Part shown: positions 56,119 through 64,000 of the stretch, piece by piece | How the letters are laid out: each line of letters opens with the position of its first letter | Numbering within the stretch: position 1 is the stretch's first letter | Assembly: GCF_017305435.1 (NCBI RefSeq) | Contig: NZ_JAFKIP010000003.1 | Location: 434,001-498,000 of the forward strand | Direction: 5' to 3' | Source of the DNA: Microbacterium sp. | GTDB lineage: Bacteria; Actinomycetota; Actinomycetes; Actinomycetales; Microbacteriaceae | Length of the DNA: 64,000 bases | Notes under the pieces: model-generated | The model's database searches: none | The model's input: only the letters and a program-made list of their open reading frames with translations | Told to the model about the DNA's origin: nothing | Position numbers and translations under genes: made by a program

Positions 56119-57021
56119 ATGGAACTGCGTCAGCTGGAGTACTTCCTGTCGGTGGCGGAAGAGGGCCATTTCACCCGCGCGGCCGCGCTGTGCGGGGTGT
56201 CGCAGTCCGGCCTGTCGTCTGCGATCCGTTCCCTCGAGGACGAGCTCGGCGTCGAACTGCTGGCCCGGACGACGCGCAGCGTGCAGCTGACCGAGTCCGG
56301 GCGCGCGCTGCTGCCGTTCGCTCGCCAGGCGCTGACGCAGATCTCCGCGGGCCGCGACGCCGTTCTGGGCGCGGCGGAGCTGCTGACCGGCTCGCTCCAC
56401 GTCGGTGCCGAGCAGTGTCTCGGCGTCGTGGACCCGTGTGCGCTGCTCGAACGGTTCCATGCGCGGTTCCCCGCCGTCGACATCCACTACACGCAGGCCG
56501 GATCGCAGGAGCTCGCCGCGGGCGTGCGGTCGGGGCAGCTCGACATCGCGTTCGTCGCCGCGACCGACCCCGCTCCGGGGTGCCGGCGCATCGCGCTCGG
56601 CAGCAGACCGCTCGTCGTGGTCGTCCACCCCGCCGATGCCCTCGCCGGTGAGAGCGAGGTGTCGTGGGAGCATCTCGCCGGCCGTGAGTTCGTGGACTTC
56701 CGCCCGATCTGGGGCGCCCGGCGGCTCGCCGACGCCGCCTTCGCCGCACGCGGGCTGGAACGCCGCGTGCGCATCAGCGTCGACGATGTGCACACCGTGC
56801 TGGAGTTCGTCGACCATGGCCTGGGCATCGCGATCGTGCCGCAGCATGTGTCGCAGAAGCCCGAGGCGGCTCGTCTGCGCGTGCTCGACCTCCCCGAGCG
56901 CGATCGTCCGGAGTGGACCGTGAGCGCGCTTCTCGGTGCGCACGCGGGCGCCGCGGCATCCCGGTTCGTCCGGCTCATCGAGCAGCCGCTCGCCGAGCCC
57001 CTCGCCGTCGCGCGCGTGTGA
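56119..57021 (+). CDS. LysR-family transcriptional regulator
   Basis: A 300-residue regulator with an N-terminal winged helix (MELRQLEYFLSVAEEGHFTRAAALCGVSQSGLSSAIRSLEDELGVELLART, 1-51) and a periplasmic-binding-like effector domain (about 90-295) with AALLERFHARFPAVDIHYTQAGSQELAAGVRSGQLDIAFV. The ATG at 56119 has GGAGG six bases upstream. The start lies 70 bp from the divergent aldo/keto reductase, whose promoter region contains the nested dyad at 56070-56104. The effector is unknown; an aldehyde or quinone would suit the controlled enzymes. Confidence 0.93.
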   Translation: MELRQLEYFLSVAEEGHFTRAAALCGVSQSGLSSAIRSLEDELGVELLARTTRSVQLTESGRALLPFARQALTQISAGRDAVLGAAELLTGSLHVGAEQCLGVVDPCALLERFHARFPAVDIHYTQAGSQELAAGVRSGQLDIAFVAATDPAPGCRRIALGSRPLVVVVHPADALAGESEVSWEHLAGREFVDFRPIWGARRLADAAFAARGLERRVRISVDDVHTVLEFVDHGLGIAIVPQHVSQKPEAARLRVLDLPERDRPEWTVSALLGAHAGAAASRFVRLIEQPLAEPLAVARV

Positions 57022-57028
57022 GCGACGC

Positions 57029-58447
57029 TCAGCGCTCGGTGAGCATGCCGATGTTGATCCCCGCGGCCGCGAGCGCCTCGGTGGCGGCCGCGCGCTTGAG
57101 CTCGAGCGAATCGCCGATGTCCGCGGCGAGCCGCGGCCGCGCACGCACGAGATCGTCGAGGGTGGCCAGCGGGACGACCAGCAGCGTCACCACGTCGACG
57201 GCGACGGCCGCCGCCTGCGTGCGTTCGCGAGTGAGCGCGGTCTGACCGACGATCTCGCCGGGGCCGGCGTCGCTCGCATCGACGACGATGTCGCCGACGG
57301 TCACGCGGAACACCGCCCTCCCCGACACCACGAAGCCGAGTTCGTCGGGCACGATACCGGCGGGGACGATCACTTCGCCGAGGCCGTACCGCTCGAGGCG
57401 CGAGGTCTCGCGTAGGCGGTCCGCGTCCTCCGGGCGCAGGTGCAGCGCGGGGGCGAGCGCCGCGATCGCCTCGTCGAGACGCTCCGGCTCGGCGATCGGA
57501 TCGGTCGCATCGCCGTCGAGGGCGAACCGACGCCGCCGTGCCGCGTACCAGAGCCAGGAGAGGTAGACGCTCAACGCGTCGCCGGCGAGGCCTGGCCCCG
57601 TGATCGGGATGAAGACGGTGTACCCGCCGGCGCCGCCGTAGCTGGCGGTCGCTTCGAGACCCGGTACCCGCATCGGCAGGTTCCGGGCGGTCTCGACGAG
57701 CAGCGCGATGACTTCCTGCGGCGGATCGTCGGTCGCGAATTTCGCACCTGCGCTGACCCAGTACGCCCCCGCGGGCTGGGACTTGTTCGTGAACGACGCG
57801 CCGGACAGCGTCGAGTTCGGCACGATCTGGATGCCGGCACCCGTGTCGATGTGCACGGCGCGCCAGTTCACCTCGATGACGCGGCCCTCGCAGCTGCCCA
57901 CGGCGAGCCAGTCGCCGATCTTGAAGGGCTGCTCGAAGAGCAGGAGGAGCCCCGAGATCACCCCGCCGACGGCGTTCTGCAGCGCGAGACCCACGACGAT
58001 GCCGGTGACGCCGAGCGCCGCGATGAGGCCGCCGACATCCGCGTTCCACACCCACGAGAACAGCAGCGCGAGACCCACGACGACGAGGAGGAGGCGCACG
58101 ATCTCGACGAAGATCGTCGGGATGCGCTCCTGCCACGAGCCCGCTCGGGCGTTGCCGAACAGCGCGACGTTGAACGCCGAAAGGATGAGGAGGATCACGA
58201 GGAACCCGAGCACCGTGGCGACGACCCGCGTCCACACCTGGTCGGCCTCGGACCGCAGCGCGAAGGCCAAGAGACCGAACAGCCCTCCCACCGGGACGAT
58301 CCAGTTGCGCACGAGGCGTACCGGCGCCGCGGCCGGCGACCCCCGCCGCTGCAGCACGGCGAGCACTTCGGTGAGCACGACGAGCAGCACCGGCACCCCG
58401 ACGGCGAGGGCGACGGCACCCCAGATCAGGCCCCCGTCGAGCGTCAC
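57029..58447 (-). CDS. MscS-type mechanosensitive channel with C-terminal cyclic-nucleotide-binding-like domain
   Basis: A 472-residue membrane protein. There are four helices (about 8-30, 45-65, 73-97, 110-133), then the MscS pore helix region GGLIAALGVTGIVVGLALQNAVGGVISGLLLLFEQPFKIGDW (139-180) and the beta domain with NWRAVHIDTGAGIQIVPNSTL. Residues about 345-440 are a CNB-like jelly roll (GFVVSGRAVFRVTVGDIVVDASDAGPGEIVGQTAL). In the phosphate cassette the Gly-Glu pair is present, but the usual Arg position is Q411, with R409 close by, so cAMP/cGMP binding is uncertain. GTG 58447 overlaps the cyclase-like gene (GTGA), a strong hint of a joint function. Confidence 0.85.
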   Translation of the reverse strand: MTLDGGLIWGAVALAVGVPVLLVVLTEVLAVLQRRGSPAAAPVRLVRNWIVPVGGLFGLLAFALRSEADQVWTRVVATVLGFLVILLILSAFNVALFGNARAGSWQERIPTIFVEIVRLLLVVVGLALLFSWVWNADVGGLIAALGVTGIVVGLALQNAVGGVISGLLLLFEQPFKIGDWLAVGSCEGRVIEVNWRAVHIDTGAGIQIVPNSTLSGASFTNKSQPAGAYWVSAGAKFATDDPPQEVIALLVETARNLPMRVPGLEATASYGGAGGYTVFIPITGPGLAGDALSVYLSWLWYAARRRRFALDGDATDPIAEPERLDEAIAALAPALHLRPEDADRLRETSRLERYGLGEVIVPAGIVPDELGFVVSGRAVFRVTVGDIVVDASDAGPGEIVGQTALTRERTQAAAVAVDVVTLLVVPLATLDDLVRARPRLAADIGDSLELKRAAATEALAAAGINIGMLTER

Positions 58448-60600
58448 TGCTCGACCCTCCACACCTGCTGCTGCGTGCCGCGCACCTCGACGGACCCCGC
58501 GGCGGCGAAGCCGACCGTGTCCTGCAGCCGATCGCGGACGGTCTGGCTCACGTAGATCCCGGGCGCCGGGCTCACATTCCGCGCGCGGTATGCGATGCTG
58601 ACGGCATCCCCCCACAGGTCGTAGGCGAGGTTCGTCCGCGCCACGAGACCGCTCGTCACCGTTCCGGTGTCGACGCCGGCACGCAATCCGATGGACGAGC
58701 CGTTCTGCGCGTTGAACCGATCGATCACATCGCGCATCTGCAGGGCGAAGTCGACGGCGCGACGGACGTTGTCGACGCGGGGGACGACGAGGCCGGAGGA
58801 TGCCAGGTATCCGCCCCGCAGCGTCCGCACCTTCTCGATGCCGACCTTCTGCGCCGCCTCGTCGAATCCGCGCATGAGCACGTTGAGCTGCGCGACCTCC
58901 TCGCCGTTGTCGAGGCCGCGCGCGTAGTCGTCGAACCCGACGAGCTCGGCGTACACGACGGACACGTTCTCGTGCTGCTCGGCGATCGCCTGCTCACCCG
59001 CCTTGTACCGCTCGGCGAGAGACTCGGGCATGAGCGCGTGCAGCAGTCGCCGATTCTCGGTCTGCTGCTCGTCGATGAGCTCCTGCTTGAGCCGCAGGCT
59101 GGAGGCCATGTCGTTGAACGCCGCGCCGAGGTCACCGAACTCGTCACGCGACCCGGTCGCGACCTGCGCGGTGAGATCGCCTCCCGCGATTCTGCGGACG
59201 GCGTCGCCGAGGCGACGGATCGGCCGCGTGAACACCTGCGCGAGGAGGAGTGAGAGCACACTGACGGCGAGGAGGAGGGCAAGGGTCGAGAGCACCAGGT
59301 TGCGGGTGAAGTCGACGACCGGGGCGAAGGCTTCGGACGTGTCCATGCGCGCGACGGCGACCCAGTGCACGCCGTCGATGTCGACGGGTGCGTACGCCGT
59401 GAGGTTCTCCCCACCCAGGTAGCTGGTCGAGATCGCCGTCCCGGTCTCGCCACGGAGGGCCGCATTGACGGATGTGGTGTTGACGGGCTGGATGAGTACG
59501 GTGCCGCCTACCGCGACCGCGCGGTCGGCGATCTCCGGCGACGTCCCGTTCGCGATGACGTCGGCGCGGTACTTCTCCGGATCCTCCAGCAGTTCGCGCG
59601 ACGCGCTGCGCATGAGGTGGTCCTCCCCTGCGAGGTAGACCTCTCCCGTCTGCCCGAGGCCCTGGTCGGCCCACTTCTCATCACCGGTCATGGTGGCGTT
59701 GATGGTGTCCAGCGAGATCTGCGCGGCCAGCACACCGGTGATACCGGTGTCGTTGCCGATCGGCGAGAGCACCCAGACCGTGGGCACGTTGAGCGACGGG
59801 ATCCAGCGCTCGAAGTCGGTGACCCGTACCGTCTGCACGCTGTTCGTCGCGAGGACATCCTTGTACGCCTGCGCCAGCAGCGACTCACGGAAGGGTCCGT
59901 CATCGAGGTTCGTGCCGAGATCGATCCCCTTGTATGCCGAGTAGACGACGTCGCCGGAGAGATTGAGGAAGAGCACGTCCTCGTAGCCCACCTCGTCGAC
60001 GAGTCGGGAGAGGTAGTCGCCGTACTGCTGCGCCGCGGTCGAGAACGGGGTTCCCCCGTCGGCGGCGTCATCGACCTTCAGCGCAGCGTCGAAGTCGGTG
60101 AACTGCGCGGTGTAGTGGTACTGCAGCCACTTTCCGGCGGGCGATGTCGGAATGAACGCCGTCGGGCTGTAGGTCTCCCCCGTCCGCTCCTCCAGCTGCG
60201 GGATGAAGGTGTCCGTGTAGTAGCTCTCGAGCGCGCTCTCCTGCTCGGGTGTGAGCGTGCGGCTCTGCAGGTCGTCGAATCCGGCGTTGAGCGCGCGCGA
60301 CGCAGTCTGCGCGCTCAGGTTGCGCGAGTTCAGCGTGACGCCCTTGGCCTGCGTCGCCATCGTCGTCTCGATCGCCGCGACGCGCAGCTCGCGCACCGTC
60401 GTGAGCTGCTCGAAAGCCGCGTCGCGCAGGGACTCCCGCCCGCTGATGTAACCGATGACTCCGACCACGACGGCAGAGACGAGGCTCACGCCGAGCAGCA
60501 TGATGAGGAGCTTCGACTGGATGCCGAGGCCGCCGCGCCGGCGTCGCGGCCGGTCTGCGGGGGCTTCGGTCGCGCTGTCGCGGTGGTCGGGTGCGCTCAT
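58444..60600 (-). CDS. Cache-HAMP-class III cyclase-like membrane receptor with degenerate active site
   Basis: A 718-residue protein: basic cytoplasmic start, helix 30-53, a large outer sensor of the dCache type (about 54-433), helix 434-456, HAMP (455-507), a short signalling helix containing RRLLHALMPESLAERYKAG, and a class III cyclase fold (546-680). Aligned to active cyclases, the first metal Asp is Glu (E552 in YAELVGF), the second is Gly (G596 in TLRGGYLAS instead of TIGDAYMAV) and the transition-state Asn is Ser (S668), while K590, D661 and R672 are kept. It is therefore probably inactive as a normal cyclase or has altered chemistry. It overlaps the MscS-CNB gene by 4 bp. Confidence 0.85.
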   Translation of the reverse strand: MSAPDHRDSATEAPADRPRRRRGGLGIQSKLLIMLLGVSLVSAVVVGVIGYISGRESLRDAAFEQLTTVRELRVAAIETTMATQAKGVTLNSRNLSAQTASRALNAGFDDLQSRTLTPEQESALESYYTDTFIPQLEERTGETYSPTAFIPTSPAGKWLQYHYTAQFTDFDAALKVDDAADGGTPFSTAAQQYGDYLSRLVDEVGYEDVLFLNLSGDVVYSAYKGIDLGTNLDDGPFRESLLAQAYKDVLATNSVQTVRVTDFERWIPSLNVPTVWVLSPIGNDTGITGVLAAQISLDTINATMTGDEKWADQGLGQTGEVYLAGEDHLMRSASRELLEDPEKYRADVIANGTSPEIADRAVAVGGTVLIQPVNTTSVNAALRGETGTAISTSYLGGENLTAYAPVDIDGVHWVAVARMDTSEAFAPVVDFTRNLVLSTLALLLAVSVLSLLLAQVFTRPIRRLGDAVRRIAGGDLTAQVATGSRDEFGDLGAAFNDMASSLRLKQELIDEQQTENRRLLHALMPESLAERYKAGEQAIAEQHENVSVVYAELVGFDDYARGLDNGEEVAQLNVLMRGFDEAAQKVGIEKVRTLRGGYLASSGLVVPRVDNVRRAVDFALQMRDVIDRFNAQNGSSIGLRAGVDTGTVTSGLVARTNLAYDLWGDAVSIAYRARNVSPAPGIYVSQTVRDRLQDTVGFAAAGSVEVRGTQQQVWRVEQ

Positions 60601-60695
60601 CGGGCCCTCTCGTCCGTATCGTGTGCGGCGTCTTCCCCAGGTGCGCTCACTCTAGCGACGCCGCGACGCTCCCGGAAAGGGTGCCGACGGCGCGC

Positions 60696-60701
60696 TATGG
60701 T
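60696..60701 (+). promoter_or_regulatory. -10 box (TATGGT) of the Pr6Pr gene
   Basis: TATGGT ends six bases before the GTG at 60708, the leaderless spacing seen repeatedly in this window. Confidence 0.45.
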
Positions 60702-60707
60702 GCACTC

Positions 60708-61439
60708 GTGAATCCGCGCCTCTGGTCCCTACTCCGTCTCGCCGTCGCCGCCCTCATCGTCGCGGCGATCGTCGCCCAGTTGATCCGCTCGACGACGAAC
60801 TCGATCGAGAAGGGATGGCCCGTGGCCCCCACGATCATCGACTTCTTCAGCTTCTTCACCATCCTGTCCAACGCGCTCGCGGTCGTCGTGCTGCTCATCG
60901 GCGGCATCCTGATGCTGCGGGGCACGGGAGGGGAGGGCGCGGCAGGGAAGAGCGCGGTCGAGTCGCGCGGCTTCGCGACCGTGCTCGTCTGCGTCTCGAC
61001 GTACATGATCATCACCGGCATCGTCTACAACCTGCTGCTGCGCAACATCCCGCTGCCGCAAGGCGCAACCGTGCCGTGGTCGAACGAGATCCTGCACGTC
61101 TGGGCGCCGATCTTCCTCCTGCTCGACGTGCTGCTCGCGCCGCGTCGCCGCGCGCTGGGGTGGTCAGCCCTCGGGGCGGTCGTCGTCTTCCCCCTCGTGT
61201 GGCTCGCGTACACGCTCATCCGCGGACCGCTCCTGCACGACTTCCGCACCGGCAACGCCTGGTGGTACCCGTACCCGTTCCTCAATCCGAACGTGCAGCC
61301 GTGGGGATACGGCGGCGTCGCGCTCTACTCGATCGGCATCGCCATCGCCATCGTCGCGGTCGGCGCCTTCACGGTGTGGGTCGGCCGGCGCCGCGGCATC
61401 CCCGTCGACGAGGCGTCGACCACCGCCGCCGCGGTGTGA
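60708..61439 (+). CDS. Pr6Pr-type six-helix membrane protein
   Basis: A 243-residue membrane protein with six hydrophobic helices (about 5-25, 40-62, 82-104, 116-133, 140-162, 200-222). The conserved loops with proline and aromatic residues (NSIEKGWPVAPTIIDFFSFFTILSNALAVVVLL, PWSNEILHVWAPIFLLLDVLLAPRRR, NAWWYPYPFLNPNVQPWGYGGVALYS) match the Pr6Pr family. Its role is unknown. GTG 60708 is chosen from the -10 spacing; longer reading upstream gives no homology. It ends before a strong hairpin shared with the convergent surface-protein gene. Confidence 0.75.
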   Translation: MNPRLWSLLRLAVAALIVAAIVAQLIRSTTNSIEKGWPVAPTIIDFFSFFTILSNALAVVVLLIGGILMLRGTGGEGAAGKSAVESRGFATVLVCVSTYMIITGIVYNLLLRNIPLPQGATVPWSNEILHVWAPIFLLLDVLLAPRRRALGWSALGAVVVFPLVWLAYTLIRGPLLHDFRTGNAWWYPYPFLNPNVQPWGYGGVALYSIGIAIAIVAVGAFTVWVGRRRGIPVDEASTTAAAV

Positions 61440-61447
61440 GACGGCGA

Positions 61448-61494
61448 GGTGCCGCCCTCCTCACTGACAGGTGGTCAGTGAGGAGGGCGGCACC
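61448..61494. terminator. Perfect 21-bp hairpin between convergent genes
   Basis: Arms 61448-61468 and 61474-61494 are exact complements (GTGCCGCCCTCCTCACTGAC plus one outer G:C pair) around a 5-base loop. It is the longest perfect hairpin I found and probably ends both transcripts. Confidence 0.8.
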
Positions 61495-61517
61495 ATTGGA
61501 CCGCGCGCCCGGTCGGA

Positions 61518-64000
61518 TTACACCGTGTGGCGTCGACGTCTGATCAGGAGGATCGCCGCACCCCCGAGGATGAGGGTCGCGCCGCCGAAGATGCCCGCCG
61601 TCCACAGCTGCCCACCGGTGACCGGGAGCTTCGGCGTCAGGCCGAGCGTGTTCGCGAGGGAGACCGCGGCGCTCGTCCCCGGCTCGCCGCTCACGACGAT
61701 CGTCGCAACGGCGCTGCCCTGGTCGGTCACCAGCGTGACGTCGTCGCTCGTCGAGCTCCACGTGGTGCTGCTCCACACGACGCGCTCGGCGAGGGTCGTG
61801 CTCTTCTCCTCGACGCGCACCGCCGTTCCGAGCGGGAGGTCGCCGACGGTCACGGGAGTGCCCGCCGTGATCGTGACCTCGCGCGTCTGCTGCTCGCCGA
61901 GCAGATCCGTCCAGGTGAGGGTCACGGGGAAGGCGGTCGACGCCGATGCCCCGGCCCCCTCGCCGGTGAGGCTCTTCGTCAGCACGATGCTCCCGAGCGA
62001 CGGGATCGCGGTGTTCTCGAGGCCCACCTCGGCGACGGTCGCCGCGCCGATCGTGACGACGGCGGAGCCATCCTCACTCGCGACGACCTTCTCGCCGCTC
62101 CAGGTCGGCACCGCCCACGTGAATCGCTCGTTGTCGTCGAGGCCCGCCTCCGTCAGCGTCACCTCCGTGCCGTGCGGGATCATCGTCGGGAACTCGGTGA
62201 CGGTGCCGTCGGTCGGCACATCGAACGATTCGCTGTGTCGCTCATCGCCCTCCCACCACGTGGCGAGCACGGAGACCGTCGGCGGAACGTCGGCGTCGTT
62301 CAGCGACACGCCCGTCACGGTCTTGGCGACCGAGAACGTCCCCGGCGCCCAGTTCGCCTCGTTCGTGACGGTGACGAGCGTCGTGGCGCTCTGCTGATCG
62401 GAGACGACGACGGTCGCGGTGCGCTCACCCGTCGAGGTCACTCCGTCTCCGGAGATGACGACCGAACCCCAGACGACCGTCGGGAACGCCGGAGACGTTC
62501 CTTCGGTGAGGGTGACGACGGTGCCAGCCGGCAGCTGCACGCCGAGCGGCGTCGGCTCGACCGCGTTGATCAGGAGGTTGCGCGACTGCAGCTGTTCGTC
62601 GGCATCCCGCCAGGTCGCGGTCACCGGGAACTCGGTCGACGGATCGACCTCGTCCTTCGCGGCGCCGGCGATGCCCTTGATCAGGCTGATCCCGGCCGTG
62701 GAGGTGGCCGCATGGTTCTCGAGCGTGACGGATGCCTCTGCGTTCCGCCCGATCGTCACGACAGCCGACGTCCCCTGGACCTCGACTCCCGTTCCGGACC
62801 ACACCGGGGCGCCCCACGCGATGCTCGACCCATCCGAGAGCGGCGTCTCCGTCAGCGTCACCTTGGTGCCGATGAGCAGGTTCTGCCCGAACGGCACGGA
62901 CGTGCCGTTCGTCGGGAGAGTGAGCGTCGACGTCTGCGCGGTGCCGCCCTCCTCGGTCCAGGATGCGGTGACGCTCACCGTCGCCGGGACGGCGGGGTTC
63001 TGCGCCTGGGCGCCCGTGACGGCCTTGGTCAGCGTGAAGGTGCCGCGCGTGCGCTCGACGCTGTTGGTCAGCGAGACCGTCGCAGGAGTCGTCGCGTTCT
63101 GCGCCGTGACGGTCACCGTCGCGGGGTCGAAGACGGGCGTTCCCCACGTCAGCTGGTCATCGTCCGTCGGACGCACTTCGCTGAACGTGACGACGGCCCC
63201 GATCGGGAGCTTGTCGAGGGTCACCGGCGTCCCCGCCGTCACGGTGAACGTGCGGTCCGGCTGCGCCGGGACGTTCGCTCCGAGTGAGGACGTGTTGATC
63301 TTCGCCGTGACGGAGTACGTCTTGGCCGCGTCGACGAGACCCGCGGCACCGCCGGTGACGCTCTTGGTGAGCGTCACCGAACCGAGCTGCGCGGTGTTGG
63401 TGAGCGAGACGTCGACGTTCGTGCGGGGCGATATCGTCGCGGTCGCCGTCGTTCCGTCTTCGCTCGGGACGACGCCGGGCGACGCGGTGAACACGGGGGT
63501 GCCGAACGTGACGCCGGGCACCGACGGGAACGTGGGCTCGCTGAGCACGAGCGTCCAGCCCGTACCGCGAGCGTTGAGCGACTTCACCGGAGTGCCGTCG
63601 AGCGGCACCGACAGGTCGTACTCGTTCTGCGTCGTGCCGGTGGGGTCGACCTCCTTGACGTGCACCGTGAACGCCGTCCCGGCGGGCACGAATGCGGCGC
63701 CGGCGGTGTCGGCGAGGGTCTTGCTCACCGCGACACCACCCTTGGCGACGCCCGTGCCGGTACCGCTGCCCTTGTTGTTCTGGGTGACGGTCTTGGTCTG
63801 CTCGATGCCGCCGCCGGTCACGGTGTTGCTGTAGGTCGTGCCCGCGGCATCCATCCCGCCGCTCGTCGTGCACGTCGTGTACGTGACGACGTACTGGTAT
63901 TCGCGGCTGAAGCCATCGCTCGTGCCGGTCGGGATCGGCAGGTTCTTCGCGGGGATCGTGAAGGTCAGAGTGCCGCCGTTCTCGGCGACCTGGGTGTCCG
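61518..64000 (-). CDS. LPxTG-anchored surface protein with DUF5979 repeats (5' end beyond window)
   Basis: At least 827 residues of a larger secreted protein are visible; the frame stays open to the right edge with no start or signal peptide in view. About six DUF5979-type beta domains of 110-120 residues follow each other, each starting like GTFTLTKAVTGAQAQ or LGSIVLTKSLTGEGAG and holding W-x-x-PVWSG-type strands. The C-terminus is LPVTGG, one helix (LWTAGIFGGATLILGGAAILLI) and RRRRHTV, a classical sortase signal. It is probably an adhesin stalk. The first surface protein of this window uses LAVTGG instead, so the two may be anchored by different sortases. Confidence 0.85.
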   Translation of the reverse strand, partial: DTQVAENGGTLTFTIPAKNLPIPTGTSDGFSREYQYVVTYTTCTTSGGMDAAGTTYSNTVTGGGIEQTKTVTQNNKGSGTGTGVAKGGVAVSKTLADTAGAAFVPAGTAFTVHVKEVDPTGTTQNEYDLSVPLDGTPVKSLNARGTGWTLVLSEPTFPSVPGVTFGTPVFTASPGVVPSEDGTTATATISPRTNVDVSLTNTAQLGSVTLTKSVTGGAAGLVDAAKTYSVTAKINTSSLGANVPAQPDRTFTVTAGTPVTLDKLPIGAVVTFSEVRPTDDDQLTWGTPVFDPATVTVTAQNATTPATVSLTNSVERTRGTFTLTKAVTGAQAQNPAVPATVSVTASWTEEGGTAQTSTLTLPTNGTSVPFGQNLLIGTKVTLTETPLSDGSSIAWGAPVWSGTGVEVQGTSAVVTIGRNAEASVTLENHAATSTAGISLIKGIAGAAKDEVDPSTEFPVTATWRDADEQLQSRNLLINAVEPTPLGVQLPAGTVVTLTEGTSPAFPTVVWGSVVISGDGVTSTGERTATVVVSDQQSATTLVTVTNEANWAPGTFSVAKTVTGVSLNDADVPPTVSVLATWWEGDERHSESFDVPTDGTVTEFPTMIPHGTEVTLTEAGLDDNERFTWAVPTWSGEKVVASEDGSAVVTIGAATVAEVGLENTAIPSLGSIVLTKSLTGEGAGASASTAFPVTLTWTDLLGEQQTREVTITAGTPVTVGDLPLGTAVRVEEKSTTLAERVVWSSTTWSSTSDDVTLVTDQGSAVATIVVSGEPGTSAAVSLANTLGLTPKLPVTGGQLWTAGIFGGATLILGGAAILLIRRRRHTV

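Noticed and set aside
1-64000. CRISPR arrays, tRNA/rRNA genes, insertion sequences, integrases or prophage genes
   Set aside because: I saw no regular spacer-repeat array, no cloverleaf-like or rRNA sequence and no transposase or phage protein in any frame.

Overview
The window is a contiguous piece of a high-GC actinobacterial chromosome. Frequent GTG starts, 4-bp ATGA/GTGA gene overlaps, many start codons only 6-8 bases after a TANNNT -10 box (leaderless transcripts), LPxTG/LAxTG surface proteins and very frequent GGATGCC/GGCATCC heptamers point to Microbacteriaceae, most likely Microbacterium. I see no rRNA, tRNA, CRISPR array, prophage or insertion sequence.

Layout. 1-5352 is a purine-breakdown locus: urate hydroxylase (hpxO), 5-hydroxyisourate hydrolase (uraH), OHCU decarboxylase (uraD) and, divergently, allantoinase (allB), an acetamidase/formamidase and a truncated AtzH-amidase. 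Together they take urate to allantoin and allantoate and probably release ammonia from amide products. 5486-12175 is a 2,229-residue cell-wall-anchored repeat protein. It is separated from a divergent Crp/Fnr regulator by two perfect FNR-type boxes. 13205-21277 holds a ParA-like ATPase, apt, an alpha-glucosidase with its LacI regulator, an M20 amidohydrolase, a membrane protein of unknown role and a VanZ-RDD protein. 21328-26689 has a KimA-like permease, then sufS-sufU-ndh. 26710-28960 is a PadR/DUF1048/ABC-2 module whose ATPase gene is frameshifted. 29149-37125 is a complete kdpFABC-kdpDE potassium system preceded by an extra 28-residue membrane ORF.

37265-43123 holds small regulator-plus-enzyme units: ArsR with a double SRPBCC protein, XRE facing a CMD/aldo-keto reductase operon, a DksA-like zinc finger, a VOC protein and a small acidic protein. 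43307-45643 is purL. 45676-49789 holds a small membrane protein, two tandem paralogous membrane proteins of unknown function, and a GntR-ABC module, with three copies of one intergenic palindrome placed around them. 49892-53930 has chorismate mutase, an AI-2E-family transporter, a lactonase and purA. 54022-57021 has two aldo/keto reductases and a divergent LysR. 57029-60600 is a two-gene operon of a class III cyclase-like receptor that lacks catalytic residues and a MscS channel with a cyclic-nucleotide-binding-like domain. The window ends with a Pr6Pr-type membrane protein and the 3' part of a second sortase substrate built of DUF5979 repeats.

Most notable for follow-up are the degenerate cyclase/MscS pair, the FNR-type boxes beside a regulator with too few cysteines for an Fe-S cluster, a dispersed palindrome apparently carried in frame inside kdpB, the palindromes around the 45-50 kb locus, and the over-used GGATGCC heptamer.
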